Below the pieces are notes generated by a model that was given only the letters and a program-made list of their open reading frames with translations, was not told where the DNA came from and searched no databases. From NCBI GenBank assembly GCA_025403435.1, contig CM046327.1, positions 11,028,218-11,092,217 on the forward strand: a stretch of 64,000 bases of DNA, in the 5' to 3' direction. Both the position numbers and the translations under genes were made by a program. Source of the stretch: Artocarpus heterophyllus. Lineage: Eukaryota; Streptophyta; Magnoliopsida; Rosales; Moraceae. Below are positions 44,703-57,102 of the stretch, in pieces (within the stretch, counting starts at the first letter, position 1; every line of letters begins with the position of its first letter).

Positions 44703-47187
44703 CACTACGCTTAAAAAATGATGATTTGTAAAAAAGCCGTCGTCTGATCCTGCGCGGCATTCTGAGGCTGTAGGTTAGACGACGGTTTCTTAGAAACCGT
44801 CGTCCAAGAAACCGTCATCTAAAACCATCGTCTATTGTTCAATATGAAGTATAACTCTATTACGCCCAGCTTCTATTTTTCAATTTTAAAAATTTTCAAT
44901 CTCTCTCTTAAGCACTTTCCTTCTTCACCGCCTCCGTCACCTCATGCTACCTCCTCTGTTGCTGCCATCTCCTCGCCCTACCTCCTCCATCACCTTGCCC
45001 TGCCTCCTCCGTCGCCGCCATCTTTCGTCTCCATCTCCCACGAGTCCACTATCACCTTGCTTCCTCGCTTCCAAGAAATCTGTAGATCTATATGCCCTTT
45101 CCCCGTTAATTATGTTTTTTTTAATTTTATTTTATAAAGTGTTTGTGTATGGGTATATTAATTAGTTTGTTATGGTATTGAACTCATTAAGTATGGATAT
45201 ATTAGTTTGTTATGATATTGAACTTGATTAATAGGTTTAATTTATGTTTTTGCAAGTGTATTGTTAGTTTTAGTTTTTTTATTATTTAACTAATTAGATT
45301 TAAATTATATTTTGTAATTGAATTTGTTATTGAAAATTGTCTGAATTTGGCTATAAATTTGTTATGAGATTGAGTAAATTTTGATTTGATTTTGTAGAAA
45401 TGGATAAGAAATGGATGTATGCTAATAGGATGAGTGATGAATATGAGAAAAGGGTTGAGAATTTTGTGGCTTTTGCTAAGGCTAATGTCACAAGGAGCAT
45501 GATTTGTTGTCCTTGTGTTGATTGTAGAAACATTAGAAGGCAAACATATGATGATGTTAGGTTTCATTTGTATCGATATGGGATGGTGGACTAGTGTATT
45601 TGAGGTGGATGTATCCTTTTAAAAGATGCATGAAGATCTTGAAAGGGTTACGTCAAGAATCGAAATAAGGTGGAGGGTTGCATTGTAGAGGTTTACATAG
45701 CCAAAGAAGCCATGGGGTTTTGCTCAGAATACTTGTCCAATGTCAAAGCAATACGTTTGCTAATGAAGGTAAACATTGAGCCAAAAGCAATGTCTATTGG
45801 TACTCTGTCGTCCATTTCTCACAAGGAATGGGAGCAGGTATGTCTTCACATTTTGCACAATACTCATGTGGTCGAACTATTTATAGAAGTCCACATGAAG
45901 GAAATAAGAGATGTGAATCCTAAAAGAGGGAAGAATGAGAAATAGCTACAAGATGAACACAACTGCACTTTTAAAGACTGGATACGGATACACATATATA
46001 ACAAGGATCGTGAGTATTGAAGCGAAGGTGTCTCAGAATACCTGTTTAAGTTAGTCGGAGAACCCTCGTTCACAGTCATGAGATATCCTTTGTATTCAAT
46101 AAATGGTCATACCTTTCACACTCGTGAATAGAAGCAAACGGTCCAAAATAGTGGTGTGTGTCTTCGTGCATATTTCATGCATGTTTTCTCTGCAAAAGAC
46201 AAGAATCTGTATATAGAACAATGACCTATTATGGTTATGTTGACAATATTTGGGAACTTACTTATTGTGGACTTCGAGTAACTCTTTTTAAGTGTAAGAG
46301 GGCTGACAATAACTAAGTGAAGGTTGATAATGATAGCGTTATAGTAATAGATTTTAGAAGATTGGGTTGCAAGAATGATTCATTCATCATGGCATTGCAA
46401 GCTAAACAAGCCTTTTATACTACCAATCCTAAAAATTTGGAGTTGTCATTAGTCGTGTCGATGAAGCCGAGCAATTAATAATGGTGATCAGGATAATGAC
46501 GAAGGAAATGATATTCCATCTTTAAGCAAAGGACTGTCATCGATGGAGGAGGTTGATACTTTTGATGATGACGATTCACATTTAGTCTGTTTAAATGTTG
46601 AATGGACTTGTATTAATAAATATAATAAAAGTAAGAGGAAAAAGTGATCACTTTTATGTTATTGTATTTTTCGTGAGCTATTTAATAACACGTTGCATTT
46701 GTTTTTTATTATGTTGTATTTCATTCCCTCAATGTTGTAATGTAAACAATTCTATTTTTATTGGACGCACCATTTAATTCCAAATAAAAAAAATAGTGTG
46801 AAAGTTTATTGAAATTGCATGTTCAATTTGTTAACTTTTTCCTTTAATTTATAGTTGTTTTAAATATTTTATGTGTTATAATCTTTTTTTCAAGTGTGAA
46901 AAAAAGTAACCAAAAATACCTGTGAAGTGTTTGGCCACCAAAAAGGAATCATAAGATATTAGGCCGCCCGTGGAAAAAATGACCAAAACAACGATAATTT
47001 TTATTGTCAAGTACAGGCATTAGACAAAGGTTTTACTCAAAACTGTCGTCTAATATAAGTGCCTCACGCCAAAATTCAGCTTTGGTCGGCCTTAGACAAT
47101 GGGTTTTTCATGAGATATTACAACTTTGAATTAAATAATAGTTAAAATGACAGTTTTTAACCGTCCAAAGTCTTGTCTATAGTCGTG
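44703..47187 (+). mobile_element. CACTA (En/Spm) transposon, internally deleted, transposase remnants
   Basis: The left end CACTACGCTTAAAAAATGATG is followed by palindromic gacgacggtttcttagaaaccgtcgtc subterminal repeats (44778-44810). The right end is diverged (..tagtcgtg at 47187), with related gtcgtctaa motifs near 47045. The 3-bp flanks are tta/ttt. The internal CDS remnants are of CACTA transposase type. It shares the CACTACGCTTAA terminus with the right end of the element at 38542. Confidence 0.75.
45400..46480 (+). pseudogene. CACTA transposase remnants (Transpos_assoc, DUF4218- and DUF4216-like)
   Basis: ATG 45400 opens MDKKWMYANRMSDEYEKRVE and CPCVDCRN, the transposase-associated domain that starts plant CACTA transposases. 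At about 45670-45790 a second frame, EVYIAKEAMGFCSEYLSNVK, matches the end region of the DUF4218 segment. At about 46220-46460, YYGYVDNIWELTYCGLRVTL and FKCKRADNN, then DFRRLGCKNDSFIMALQAKQ, match DUF4216. The catalytic core between the first two parts is gone, so no active transposase is possible. Confidence 0.82.
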
Positions 47188-49070
47188 TTTCACTTTATAT
47201 TTTGTGAGAAAAAACAATATATAACAAAAGCGGTGTAGTTTCAACTGTACCCCAAACACCTATTAACATGACAATATCATGTTATTCGTTGGAATAGAAT
47301 CATCTTCAACACACGCATAAAGAAACAGATCACGGATGCAACATTTTGAGCAAATCAGCTTACAATTCACATGCGTTGCCTAGTTGCGTAAACAGAGGAA
47401 GCATAGGCCCAGTGGCCCGCCCCACCAAAAAACCTTTTTTTTTTGCCCGTTTAATAACATATATTCAATTGTAATAATTGTACGTATAGTCTCCCAGGAA
47501 TTTGAAAATCTAATTTTAAACCCCCTAAAGTCTACAAGATTGAACATATAGCATTATAGACGAAATTCAAATTAAAATTCAATACACTTTTCCATTCTTC
47601 GCTCCCAGCAACATGCTCAAATGCTGAATCCATTGGAAATACTGCACCAAGAGGCGTCGGTAACTAGAAATTTTGATATTATGCCTTCTCAAAGTCATCT
47701 TTATCCAAGTAGGTACGGATTGTAGTTCTGAGCCTAATAGCTTAAACTTCAATGACAATTGTGTAGACACTTGTTAAGAATCAAAAAAGGTGCGAGCGTG
47801 GCATTTACTTGGTATCTCTCTCCCTCTCCTCTTCTCCCGCCCTGGATCTCTCTCCTGCCAAGCATAGGGCAAGGGTGTACCTTTTATTAAAATTTGTAGT
47901 TCATCGTTCTTCAAAATCTAAAATTACTCGCCACCCTCTTTTTTTTATTTTTTGCCCTGCCGTGTTCTTGCTCTACTTGGGTTCTGTTTAATAAATAAAG
48001 GAGATCAAGCATTGGTTGAGAAAAGCAGCCAAAGAGTCCTCTGATCCACAAGAAACTTTCTGTGCAAACAGTTAAATAGGTTCTTGCTTAACCAACTTTC
48101 AATAAGCGTACCATCAAATCAAATGCATCCTTTTTGAGGTAAAAGTCGATACAGTACGAAACTGACAAGAGCCTAAAAAGAAGCGGATTAATAATATCAC
48201 GTCATTCAGCAATAAAAATAAGAATAGAGTCGCATCACCCGTGTCTCCTTGCGAAGCCTTTCACAAAAGCAGGAAAATCCAAAAGATTTTTGATCAGTTG
48301 TCATTATTAGCAATGTTCTGTGTATAACAATTATTGCCGAATCTATACTCTCTCAGAACATGCTATAGCAGGGAATAAATGGAAGGCAAGAGAAAAACAA
48401 AGTAGGATTAAAATGTTTAACAAAATGATTAAAACTGATGAGTAAAATTATTTTATTATAATATATAAAAATTTTATGTTGTAATAATTTTATTATTATT
48501 ATAATATATAAAAATTTTATGTTATTTATAACTAAAAAAATAATAAAAACCATAATTATAAGGTAAGTTTTCACAAGCATGAATTATGCACTCATCTGTG
48601 GTCTATGAAAAACCCCTTTTATTCTCACAGGACACAAAAGTATAAATCACAATCTAATATGTAGTATATTTTTTAGATAAGATCTACAATTTTATTAGTA
48701 ACAACGTTATAATAGTTAAATAGGATTACACATGAACTATTTATCCCCATTAGCTTTAAAAATGTACCTTAATGCAGCCTACAGTTTCAAAGACAAAATC
48801 ATACAAAGTGAGGTTTTGTACCCTCAAAAGTTTGCACACTTGACAGAATGTACTCGGAAGAGATATACAGCTTGAACGCTAAAATGACGACTAAAAAAAT
48901 GGAGATTGTGCTAGAAAAACACCAAGACCTGAAACTTAAATATAGAGGCCCCGATTTAGCAAACAAGGAAATACTGGCATACTTCATTTAGAGAGCATCG
49001 AGCTAAACTACCAAAAGAATCTTACATGCTTGCAACTTAGAGAGGGAAAAGACGACATTAATCCATTACA
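47188..49070. other. Intergenic DNA downstream of the receptor kinase
   Basis: No gene is recognised. A C-rich stretch near 47405-47435 stands out. A 26-bp AT-rich unit (attataatatataaaaattttatgtt) is present twice (about 48455-48480 and 48498-48523). A segment at about 48600-48740 is related to the foldback at 55200. TTTATT at 48691 could be a poly(A) signal for the kinase gene on the minus strand. Confidence 0.5.
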
Positions 49071-52000
49071 TCATCGTCCACCAGACAACTCGATAGCGTC
49101 CTGGTTATAAATGGAATCCTCGCCCCAGTCGAATCTTCTTTGAAGCCTCTCGTACTCTTGCCTACGAGTGACCTCGACACTCTGCCACTCTTCCCATCTC
49201 TCGGCCAGCCCCTCTCCTTCAAGCATACGCACCACCTCAGACATGGCCGGGCGATCGTCTGGTGATTGCTGCGTACAAAGCAATGCGACTTGGATCATCA
49301 TTTCCACCTCATGGAGGTCATAATTATCATTCAGATTGCGATCCACGATCGCATTCAGTCTTTTCTCCCTTTCCAACTTTTTCACCTGCAGAAGAAAAAA
49401 AAAGAACATAACACAAGAAGTCGAAAGCCAAAGGACCTGCAGAACCAAGCATCTAAACATGTATATCTTACATGGTCAAGCAGTAAAACATCATCTTCTT
49501 CTTCCAAGCGCGAAAAGTCAATGGCTCTTTGCCCTGTGACAAGCTCTAAGAGCATTATTCCATAACCGAAAACATCAGTTCTTTCTGATGACTTCCCAGT
49601 GGACAAGTATTCAGGTGCTATGTGGCCCATCGTCCCACGAACTTGAGTTGTCACATTAGTCTTTCTGGCATCCACCAACTTTGCCAAGCCGAAGTCTCCA
49701 ACAACTGCTTCAAAGTCTTGATCAAGTAATACATTAGCAGCCTTAACATCCCGATGAATGATCTTTGGATTGCAATGTTCATGCAAGTACTCCAAACCAC
49801 GGGCTGTGCCCAAAGCCACTCGTTTTCTAATAGGCCAATCCAAAACTGGCTCTTTTACCTCTGCATTAATATTTACAATTAAGGTAATAATAGAAGCAAC
49901 ATTATTATATATATATATATATATATGCTCCTAATATTCGTGACATAGAAGCAATACCTCGTAATTGATGGGCAACACTTAAGTTCTGCATAAAAGGATA
50001 CACCAAAAGGCGTTCTGTCGGGGTTGTGCAAAATCCAATTAGTCGTAATAGATTTCTGTGCACTGCCACACTTATCATCTCAACTTCCCGCTGGAAAGCT
50101 GCATCTCCCCCGGGACTTTCATAATCAGTCAACCGTTTGACGGCAACTTTCGTGTTATCAGATAGCTCTCCTTTATATACCTTCCCAAAACCTCCCTGGC
50201 CAAGAACATTTTTTTCACTGAAGTTGTCTGTGGCTAACTGCAATTCCCTCCATGCAAATCTTTTTAATTGACCAAATGCTATTCTTCGGTCAACTTCACC
50301 TGAACCCAAAGTTAACGAAGTTTAAATCACATATTTCAAAAGAGCCAAACTTCATATGTGTGTCTCATTTAAATGATGTGAAAATACTTGCACCATTCAG
50401 ATAACATATGAGCATTAAATATAAAACAAGGCAATTTATCAGTTGAGCAGTAAGAAAGTAAGACAGACCTGCCACATCTACAAAAACTTCCCGCTTGTAG
50501 CCTTTTCGTCTATTCTTGCAAAGAAAATAAACCAAGAGCCCAATGCAAAGAATAAAGACCAGCCCTGCAACAATTCCAACTATAGTTCCAACACTTGGTT
50601 TATGTGAGCTCCCTGTCAAGAGTGAACGGATATTAGCAGTTATATCGGATTCTGGGGGAATTGGATAATTGAGATTCAATATGACCTGAATCATCAATAT
50701 CAGTTGCACAAGAGTGAGGGAAATTTACACCACAATTCAAGCGGTTTCCTGTGAAACTACAATAAGAAACACAAGCTAAATAAAGAGTACGCTGATGAAC
50801 AAATTAGGGGGTAAAGGAGAGGAAGAGATAACAGAACAATATACTTCAATACATTGTCGGTTGTAGAGAATGATAAGAATATCCTTCTTACTTGTACTTG
50901 ACAACTTGGAATAATCTCTCAGGAATTTGACCGCTCAAATGATTTGAATCCAGCTGCCTGCAAAATACAGAGCATAACATGCCATCAAACATCAACCAAG
51001 TTGGCAAAGTATACAACCCCACATAAAGATAAGGCTAAATTGCCAGATGTACAAACCAGGCCAACAATTCTCTTTGATAAAAAAAAAAGAGAGGGGAAGG
51101 GGGGGGGGGGGGGGTGTGGTGTAGTACATGAATTATGGTTTCTTATCATAGGTGCATTTTAAGGGTACGATAACATACAGGTTAATTAAGCTCTGAAGGC
51201 TTGAAAGCGACTCAGGGATTGTCCCATTCAGATTATTTTGACTCAAAACCCTGCTTGCATAGAAAGCATTATCAAAGAAAAAATTATGAAACATGCAAAT
51301 TTCATTAGAAAAACATGAAAGCTTAGGATGCATATGGTACCACTTACAAGAATTGAAGTTTCTTCAAATCACCAAGTGATGATGGTATTGAACCACTTAA
51401 ATTATTATTCTCCAAATTCAAGGTGCCCAAATTTTCTAGATTTCCAAACTCTTTTGGTATCTCGCCAGTTATACCATTTCCTTGCAATGAACTGCATGAA
51501 TACATCTGATAGACATAAGGGTCATACATACGTGGTATGCACATTCAAGAATAGAAAGAAAGTAAGGAAACAAATACTGAAAAGTTCTTCAATCAATAAG
51601 CACGGATAGCTAATAGCCTCCATCAGTCTGCATTACCTTCAAGTTGCATCATTTACATGTCTTAAGAATCACATACATTCAATAATCAAGACGTAAGAAA
51701 ACAAGAGTAGAACACTTTACATAGGACGAAATAATATAACATCTATAGTAAGAAAAAGCAGCATCATTGCTCATCACATCCAGTAATACCCTCGATTATA
51801 GACGAAAATAGGATGAACACAATTCCACTACCGTCGTTTATACTTACAGTACTTTGAGCTTCTTCAAGGCTCCAACTTTAGGGGACAAGGTGCCAGAAAA
51901 GCCCATATTCGGCAATGTTCTGCAGATGAACAATAAACCTAAGCACAGTTTGGCACTGGAGAGCTTGACAAAAGCATGGACCATTTGAGATAATTCAAGT

Positions 52001-53146
52001 TTGTACGCTAATAATTTAGTTTTCCACAAGCCAAAGAAGTAGTATATAACTGGCAACAACACGTAAGAAAGCAAAACATTACTGAAAAGAGGGAAAAAGA
52101 TGAGAACACATAAAAGAATATCTTACACAGCGACCACGTCATTATTAGAATCACAGTTAACATTGGACCAGGTGCACGGGTTAACTTGGTTGGGATTCCA
52201 GTCCTTGAGCTGATTGCTTGAAGCATTCAGCGAACCTTTCAGTGAATAGAGTGCGTCTCCTGCAGCAGAGAAGACAAATGTTTGCATCACTCAAACGATC
52301 AAGCAGAGGTCTATACACCATAACTTGTGCATACACCTCAAAAAGAACAATGAATAGCAATGATCTAAAACGAATTCTATCTACATGAAGACCTCGAGAG
52401 ACCCACTAACTAATAGATCCATTTTTCTACATACTCAGATATTTGCATAACCTAAACAACCATGCAGAGGTCAACACACAGTTACTTATATATAAATACG
52501 GAAAAAAGAACAATGATAACTAATGCTCTAAAACGAATTACATCCACATGAAGAACTCGAAAACCAACTAACTAATGACCTAGTTTTCTACAAACTCAGA
52601 CAGAGAAGTTGAGAGATAAAAAAAGAAAACAGAAGGAGAAGGAGAAAATGTTTTTACAAGAAGAGAAACTTTTTATACTTGACAAATCCACATGACACAA
52701 ATTTCAGTTATGCCTATATGAAAAGTAACATCATATGCTAAACAGCATTATTAAAATTACTTCAAACCAAATGAAATTAACAAGGCTAAATCTAATTCAC
52801 TTTGTTGCGGATGTCTTCTTCTTGTTCCAAAGCGCCTCTCCGTAAATCAAAAACAGAACTGAGCATCACATTATACAAAGAATAATTGACTAGCAAGCCG
52901 GCAATTCTGTACAAATTCAACAAGATAGACACATAGCTTGCTAGTTTAAGAGATGTCAATGCCATTTCATAACATTCACCTTATTTTTATCAATGTTATC
53001 TTGATATTCAGTTGACTTTAGCAGCCTACATTAAGCTGTCTTAACAACGTTTCATATCTAATACCTTGAGAATCCGACAGTGCAAAAGAATGCAGCCAAG
53101 CTAAGATCAGAGCTACGAAGAGCACTTCCATCTTCAATAACATCAT
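49071..53146 (-). CDS. LRR receptor-like serine/threonine kinase, subfamily II (SERK/NIK-like), 609 aa
   Basis: Eleven coding exons with GT-AG junctions keep frame: 53146-53065, 52259-52127, 51919-51848, 51491-51348, 51250-51179, 50957-50892, 50756-50686, 50612-50469, 50299-49958, 49860-49472, 49385-49071 (1,830 nt). Signal peptide at residues 1-24. Cap domain with PCTWSNVNC, then about five LRRs each on 24-residue exon units (as in the SERK family). An NxC-rich spacer and a transmembrane helix lie at about 221-245. Kinase domain: glycine loop [11 protein letters not shown] (295-305), Lys316, Glu333, HRD Asp413, DFG Asp431, [13 protein letters not shown] activation segment. All catalytic residues are present, so an active RD kinase is expected. 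The C-terminus is ELSGGR. From memory it is closest to the Arabidopsis At5g10290/At5g65240 clade. It acts at the plasma membrane, probably as a co-receptor; the ligand is unknown. Two ATGs are adjacent at the start; I use the first. Confidence 0.93.
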
Positions 53147-54330
53147 TACCACCGATCGCCGGAAATAAAGCCTTGAGGATCAAAAAACATATGAATCAAT
53201 CCCATTTCCGCAAAAATTTCCCAGCATCTGAAACAAAAATATACTTCAGATAAACAGCAGAAAATAAATCAGATTCAAAAAATGGATGCAAAGAGCTTGA
53301 AACATTTGAAGCATTAAGCCACTAACTACCCACGTGGTACAAAAACAACCCCATAAGAACCAACTATTCATTAGTAAAGAAAATAAAAATAAAATAAAAC
53401 CCTATAAGAAGTGAACAACCTAAATGAAAGCAAAGCTCATGTTGATCCTGTATAACTTCATCTTTGCTTTCCAAATTAACTTTAAAAGGATCCTTTTAGA
53501 ATATAACAGGCAAAATAACTAAAAAAAACTATAACTGTCTTTGAATATAAAGTTTGGCATTGAGTTAATCACTAGTTTTCACATTCAATGTCGTCTGAAA
53601 CCGAATCTAAAACCAGAAACAAACGACCCAATTCAATCCCTCAGTTTAGGTGCCGAGAAAACACAGGAGAATTAACATAATCTTCAAGTAAACAAAAAAT
53701 AAAAAATAAAAACCTTCAATTAAACTTTATTATTCCAAAACTACTAATCAATACCAGAATTAAAAATTCACAAAAAAAAGAACCAAAAAAAAGGGAAATA
53801 CTTTCCAATTCAAATTCGATTTCCACCAGGCTTTTTAATTTTTCCCCGGAACCAAACAGGAAGCGAAGCTCGAAAAATTCGGGGTCAACGCAAAAACAAG
53901 CAGTAAAAGCAGATGCCAAAATATATGAACGCTGAAAGATTCCAGAGCGAAGAAATCTAAGCTTTGGCCTAAAACGAAAATAAAAAGAAAAAAACTACCT
54001 TTTGTTTTGTTGGAGGATGAAAAATGAATCGGAATTTCAGTGAGACGGTAAAAGATAAGAGAAAACCCAAAGGCCGTAAAAGGGTCGCTTAGAGGGATTC
54101 GAGGCGCAAAAAAAAAAAAAAAAAAAAAAAGACCAAAACCCCTGTAAAGCAATGGAGGCTAGCTGGCTCAGCAGTGACAGAGAGATAGATAGAGAGAGAA
54201 ATGACGAACAAAAAGAGGAGAGAGAAATTGCAGTTACAGAGGCTTTGCAGGGCATTAGAGCTATAATCTATGAGACAAGTTTTGTGCGCGTCTGGGTCTG
54301 TTCTTTTCTTTCTTTCTTTCTTTCTTTTTT
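53147..54330 (-). promoter_or_regulatory. Probable 5'UTR of the receptor kinase with an intron
   Basis: A good acceptor (tttttgtttcag) ends at 53228 on the minus strand, making 53227-53147 a UTR exon joined to the start codon. A GTATTT donor at 53801-53796 would make 53802 to about 54330 the first, CT-rich UTR exon. Upstream ATGs occur in this leader. Inferred from sequence only. Confidence 0.45.
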
Positions 54331-54356
54331 AATTTTTACTTTTTTTTTTATTTTTC

Positions 54357-54364
54357 ATTATATA
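54357..54364 (-). promoter_or_regulatory. Putative TATA box of the receptor kinase
   Basis: The minus strand reads TTGACTACTATATAATG. A TATATAAT core has a TTGAC (W-box core) just upstream, about 30 bp before a CT-rich leader on the minus strand. Confidence 0.35.
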
Positions 54365-54399
54365 GTAGTCAATGGATCTAGAAATAATTATTAGTCTCT

Positions 54400-55199
54400 G
54401 CAGTGCTTAGCTTCACCGTCTTTGCACCGTGGACCCCGGACGACCTGTACTTCTTTGACATTTCTTTCAGAGAAAAAATGTGAATTGGATAAAGGCAGAA
54501 CAAGTTTTAACATATTTAAAATAAATAATTTATTTATTATGAGTAAAAAAATTTACTTGTTAGAAATAAATAATTTAATTAATTGATGAATAATGTTTCT
54601 TATCATAACCTGTTTATTCTAAATATGGGTTGATTATAAAACCTAACCTCTAGTTTTTTATTATTTTTTAATTTATTTTTTAAAAAAATTACAAATATAT
54701 TTTTTAAATTTGATTGATGTAAACTTCACGAGAGAAAAAGGAAATGGGAAAAGATAAAAAATATATATCTTTATTTCGATTGAATTTATTTCAAGGAGAA
54801 TATTTTTTTCTGAGAAAAATTCTGAAAAGTGTTTTAACAATTATAAACATAGAACTCTAAATCTTTTTTTTTTTTTTTACATTTGATGTTTTGTTTTTGT
54901 ACTTTTATAATATTTAAATCTATAATATATTGTTAAAAACTTTGTATAAGAGTTGTTTCCTTTGATTAGTTTTTTTTATTATTATTATTCATAAAATATG
55001 CAAGAGATAAAATCGAAATAAGTTTTTTAAATTCAAAATATGCTTTTATAGTTATTAAAACATAACGACAAATTGAAAAATAATAAAAAGTAAGAGATAT
55101 ATTTATGTAATTAACCCTTTCAAATTTTTTAAAACATGTTATTTGATCCTTCAATAATATATGTATATATATATATATGAAAAATCATTTTTATTCACA
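54400..55199. other. Intergenic DNA, AT-rich, no gene seen
   Basis: Mostly AT-rich sequence with oligo-T runs (54867-54880 and others). No motif beyond a short GC-rich spot near 54416-54450. Confidence 0.55.
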
Positions 55200-55306
55200 T
55201 GGGGTTATAACTCTACTACTTACAAAATTGTGAGCCTCAATCTAGTATGTAGTGCACTTTTTAGACTAGGTTCTACTATTTTGTTAATAGCAGAGTTATA
55301 ATCCTA
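55200..55306. repeat. Foldback MITE-like element with 29-bp arms
   Basis: The left arm ggggttataactctact (from 55201) pairs with the right arm agagttataatccta (ending 55306). The arms are imperfect inverted repeats of about 29 bp around an inner palindrome-rich core (ctagtatgtagtgcac..agactagg). A related copy lies at about 48600-48740 (aatctaatatgtagtat..ttagataagatctac). Confidence 0.6.
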
Positions 55307-55610
55307 TGGGATTAAATAGGATTGCTCTATATCTATTCACTACAATTTTTGTTAGGTAAATTACAATTTATTACCCTCAACTAAAGAGTCTATTTTTTAC
55401 TTGTGCTTCATACATTTGAACATAAAAACCAAAAAAAAAAAAAAGAAGAAAAGAAAAAGAACAAGTATTAAAAAAGTTTAGTGAGAAGAAAATTATAACA
55501 AAAAGCCATACTTTGTAGTTCATTACAATAGAGTTACTTTCCTTTTTTTTTTCCATTTTCATTACTTAAAGATTATATGCTCAATACTTTTCAAAAACAT
55601 GTTCTAAAAA

Positions 55611-56983
55611 GGTAAATTTCACTAACACCTTATGTATTTTACTCAAATCACAGAGACACCTTCAACATATGAACTAATCATACTAATACCCTTAGAGGTA
55701 ATCCCAAAAACAAAACTTTTGTTTTGAAATGACAAAAATACTCCGATTAATCTCAACCATTGATCTAAAAAAAAAAAAACACCAAACCAGTGATTGAAAA
55801 AAAATTAAGAAAGTAAAAAACATAACATTCTAACCAACCAAACAAGCCTCCCCCCTCCAAAAAACAAAAAAAAAAAAATTCCAAAACCACCTAACCTGCT
55901 TCCTTCCTACCATTCTTCATTCGTCCAACCCTGCACATCCCGACCACCACTCGCCAGTCGTCCACCCTCAACCTATCGCCTATGTACATCCTGTCTGCCC
56001 TTCCCACACTGTCGCTAGTCGTCCAACCCCTCCCATGCCATTCCCCACCCCTTGGCCACCAACATAGCCCACTTCATCGCCCAGCCCTTCATCCCACATC
56101 TCCCATGTCTCCAACGTCGTTGCCCATCACCTAGTCCCAACCCAGCTCACCTCGTCACCCCCCACCCTTATAGCCCCGTCAACCACCAATCCGCTCCAAA
56201 ACCCCCACCCATGACGGCCCCCAACATTTGCCTCTTGCCCCACCTAGCACACCCCCATTGGTGCCCACCCTAATCGGCCATCACTCCAACCACGCCCACC
56301 TTCCTAATCTAGAGAAAGAAGAAAGAAAGACAAGAGGGAGAGGGGGAAGGAAGGAGAGATGATTTTCCATTTTTTCTTACTTTTACTTTTAAAATTTGAA
56401 AGTTATTATTAAAGTTTTATATCTATTCTAAATAGACTTTTAAAACTAGTTTTTTTATATCTGTTTTTTTCCAAAGTTTCATATCTATTTTTTTGGTAAT
56501 TTCATTATAATTTTTATTTTATGAAAGAATATAATATTAAGAAGATATTTAGTGTATAGAGAATATTTATAACAATTTTACATGTTTTCAAATATAAATC
56601 ACTCAATAATATTCCAATCAAAAGGCGATTTTTAATGACAAAGACAAGAGAAAAAATATTTTTTATCTATAATTAGAGTGGAAGTTATAGTTAAAAATAT
56701 GTAAAAATTAATTAAGCTCATTTTCTTTATGTTAAATAAGGGCAAAAATGTCATTTTTAAACTTCATAATTAATTAAAAAATGTTTTTGACTAAATAAAA
56801 GGACATTTCAAGTATTATAAGCAAGGCTAACGGTAAAATCATGGTTAACTATAACAGTTAACTAATAGAGGCGTTTTTTTGTAATTTTTTTTGAAAAGTC
56901 AGAGGGTGTTATGTAATTAGTTTCGGTTCAGGCGGTGCCTCTATAATTTTGGTAAAACTCAGGAGCTGTCTGTGTAATTTACC
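55611..56983. mobile_element. Terminal-inverted-repeat element, about 1.37 kb, with C-rich cargo
   Basis: The left end ggtaaatttcactaacacc..acagagacacc and the right end (reverse complement ggtaaattacacagacagc..atagaggcacc) form imperfect inverted ends of at least 50 bp, suggesting a Mutator-like non-autonomous element. I did not find a clear target duplication. The inside holds an unusual C-rich, G-poor segment at 55890-56290. Confidence 0.5.
55890..56290 (+). other. C-rich, G-poor segment, possible captured coding fragment
   Basis: A sharp rise in cytosine with little guanine on the plus strand. A 73-codon open frame (56052-56273) is Pro/His/Ala-rich (PHLPCLQRRCPSPSPNPAHL). I do not recognise a family. 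The strand-asymmetric composition could come from a captured exon or a degenerate minisatellite built on ccaccc/cccac words. Confidence 0.35.
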
Positions 56984-57102
56984 TAATTAAATAATCTCTT
57001 TTTTAGTATACCCAAAATAGACTCTTGAAAAAAACAACCAAATGTAGTGTCACAAATGATTCCAACACTATTCCCTATGATTTTTATTTCCATACTCAAA
57101 AT

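Noticed and set aside
53716..54255. Phe/Leu/Ser-rich minus-strand frames upstream of the kinase
   Set aside because: They lie in the CT-rich leader and poly-A/T runs and do not resemble proteins; possible upstream ORFs only.
56052..56273. Pro-rich 73-codon ORF as a real gene
   Set aside because: No conserved motif; its composition follows the C-rich word repeats. Listed only as possible captured fragment.
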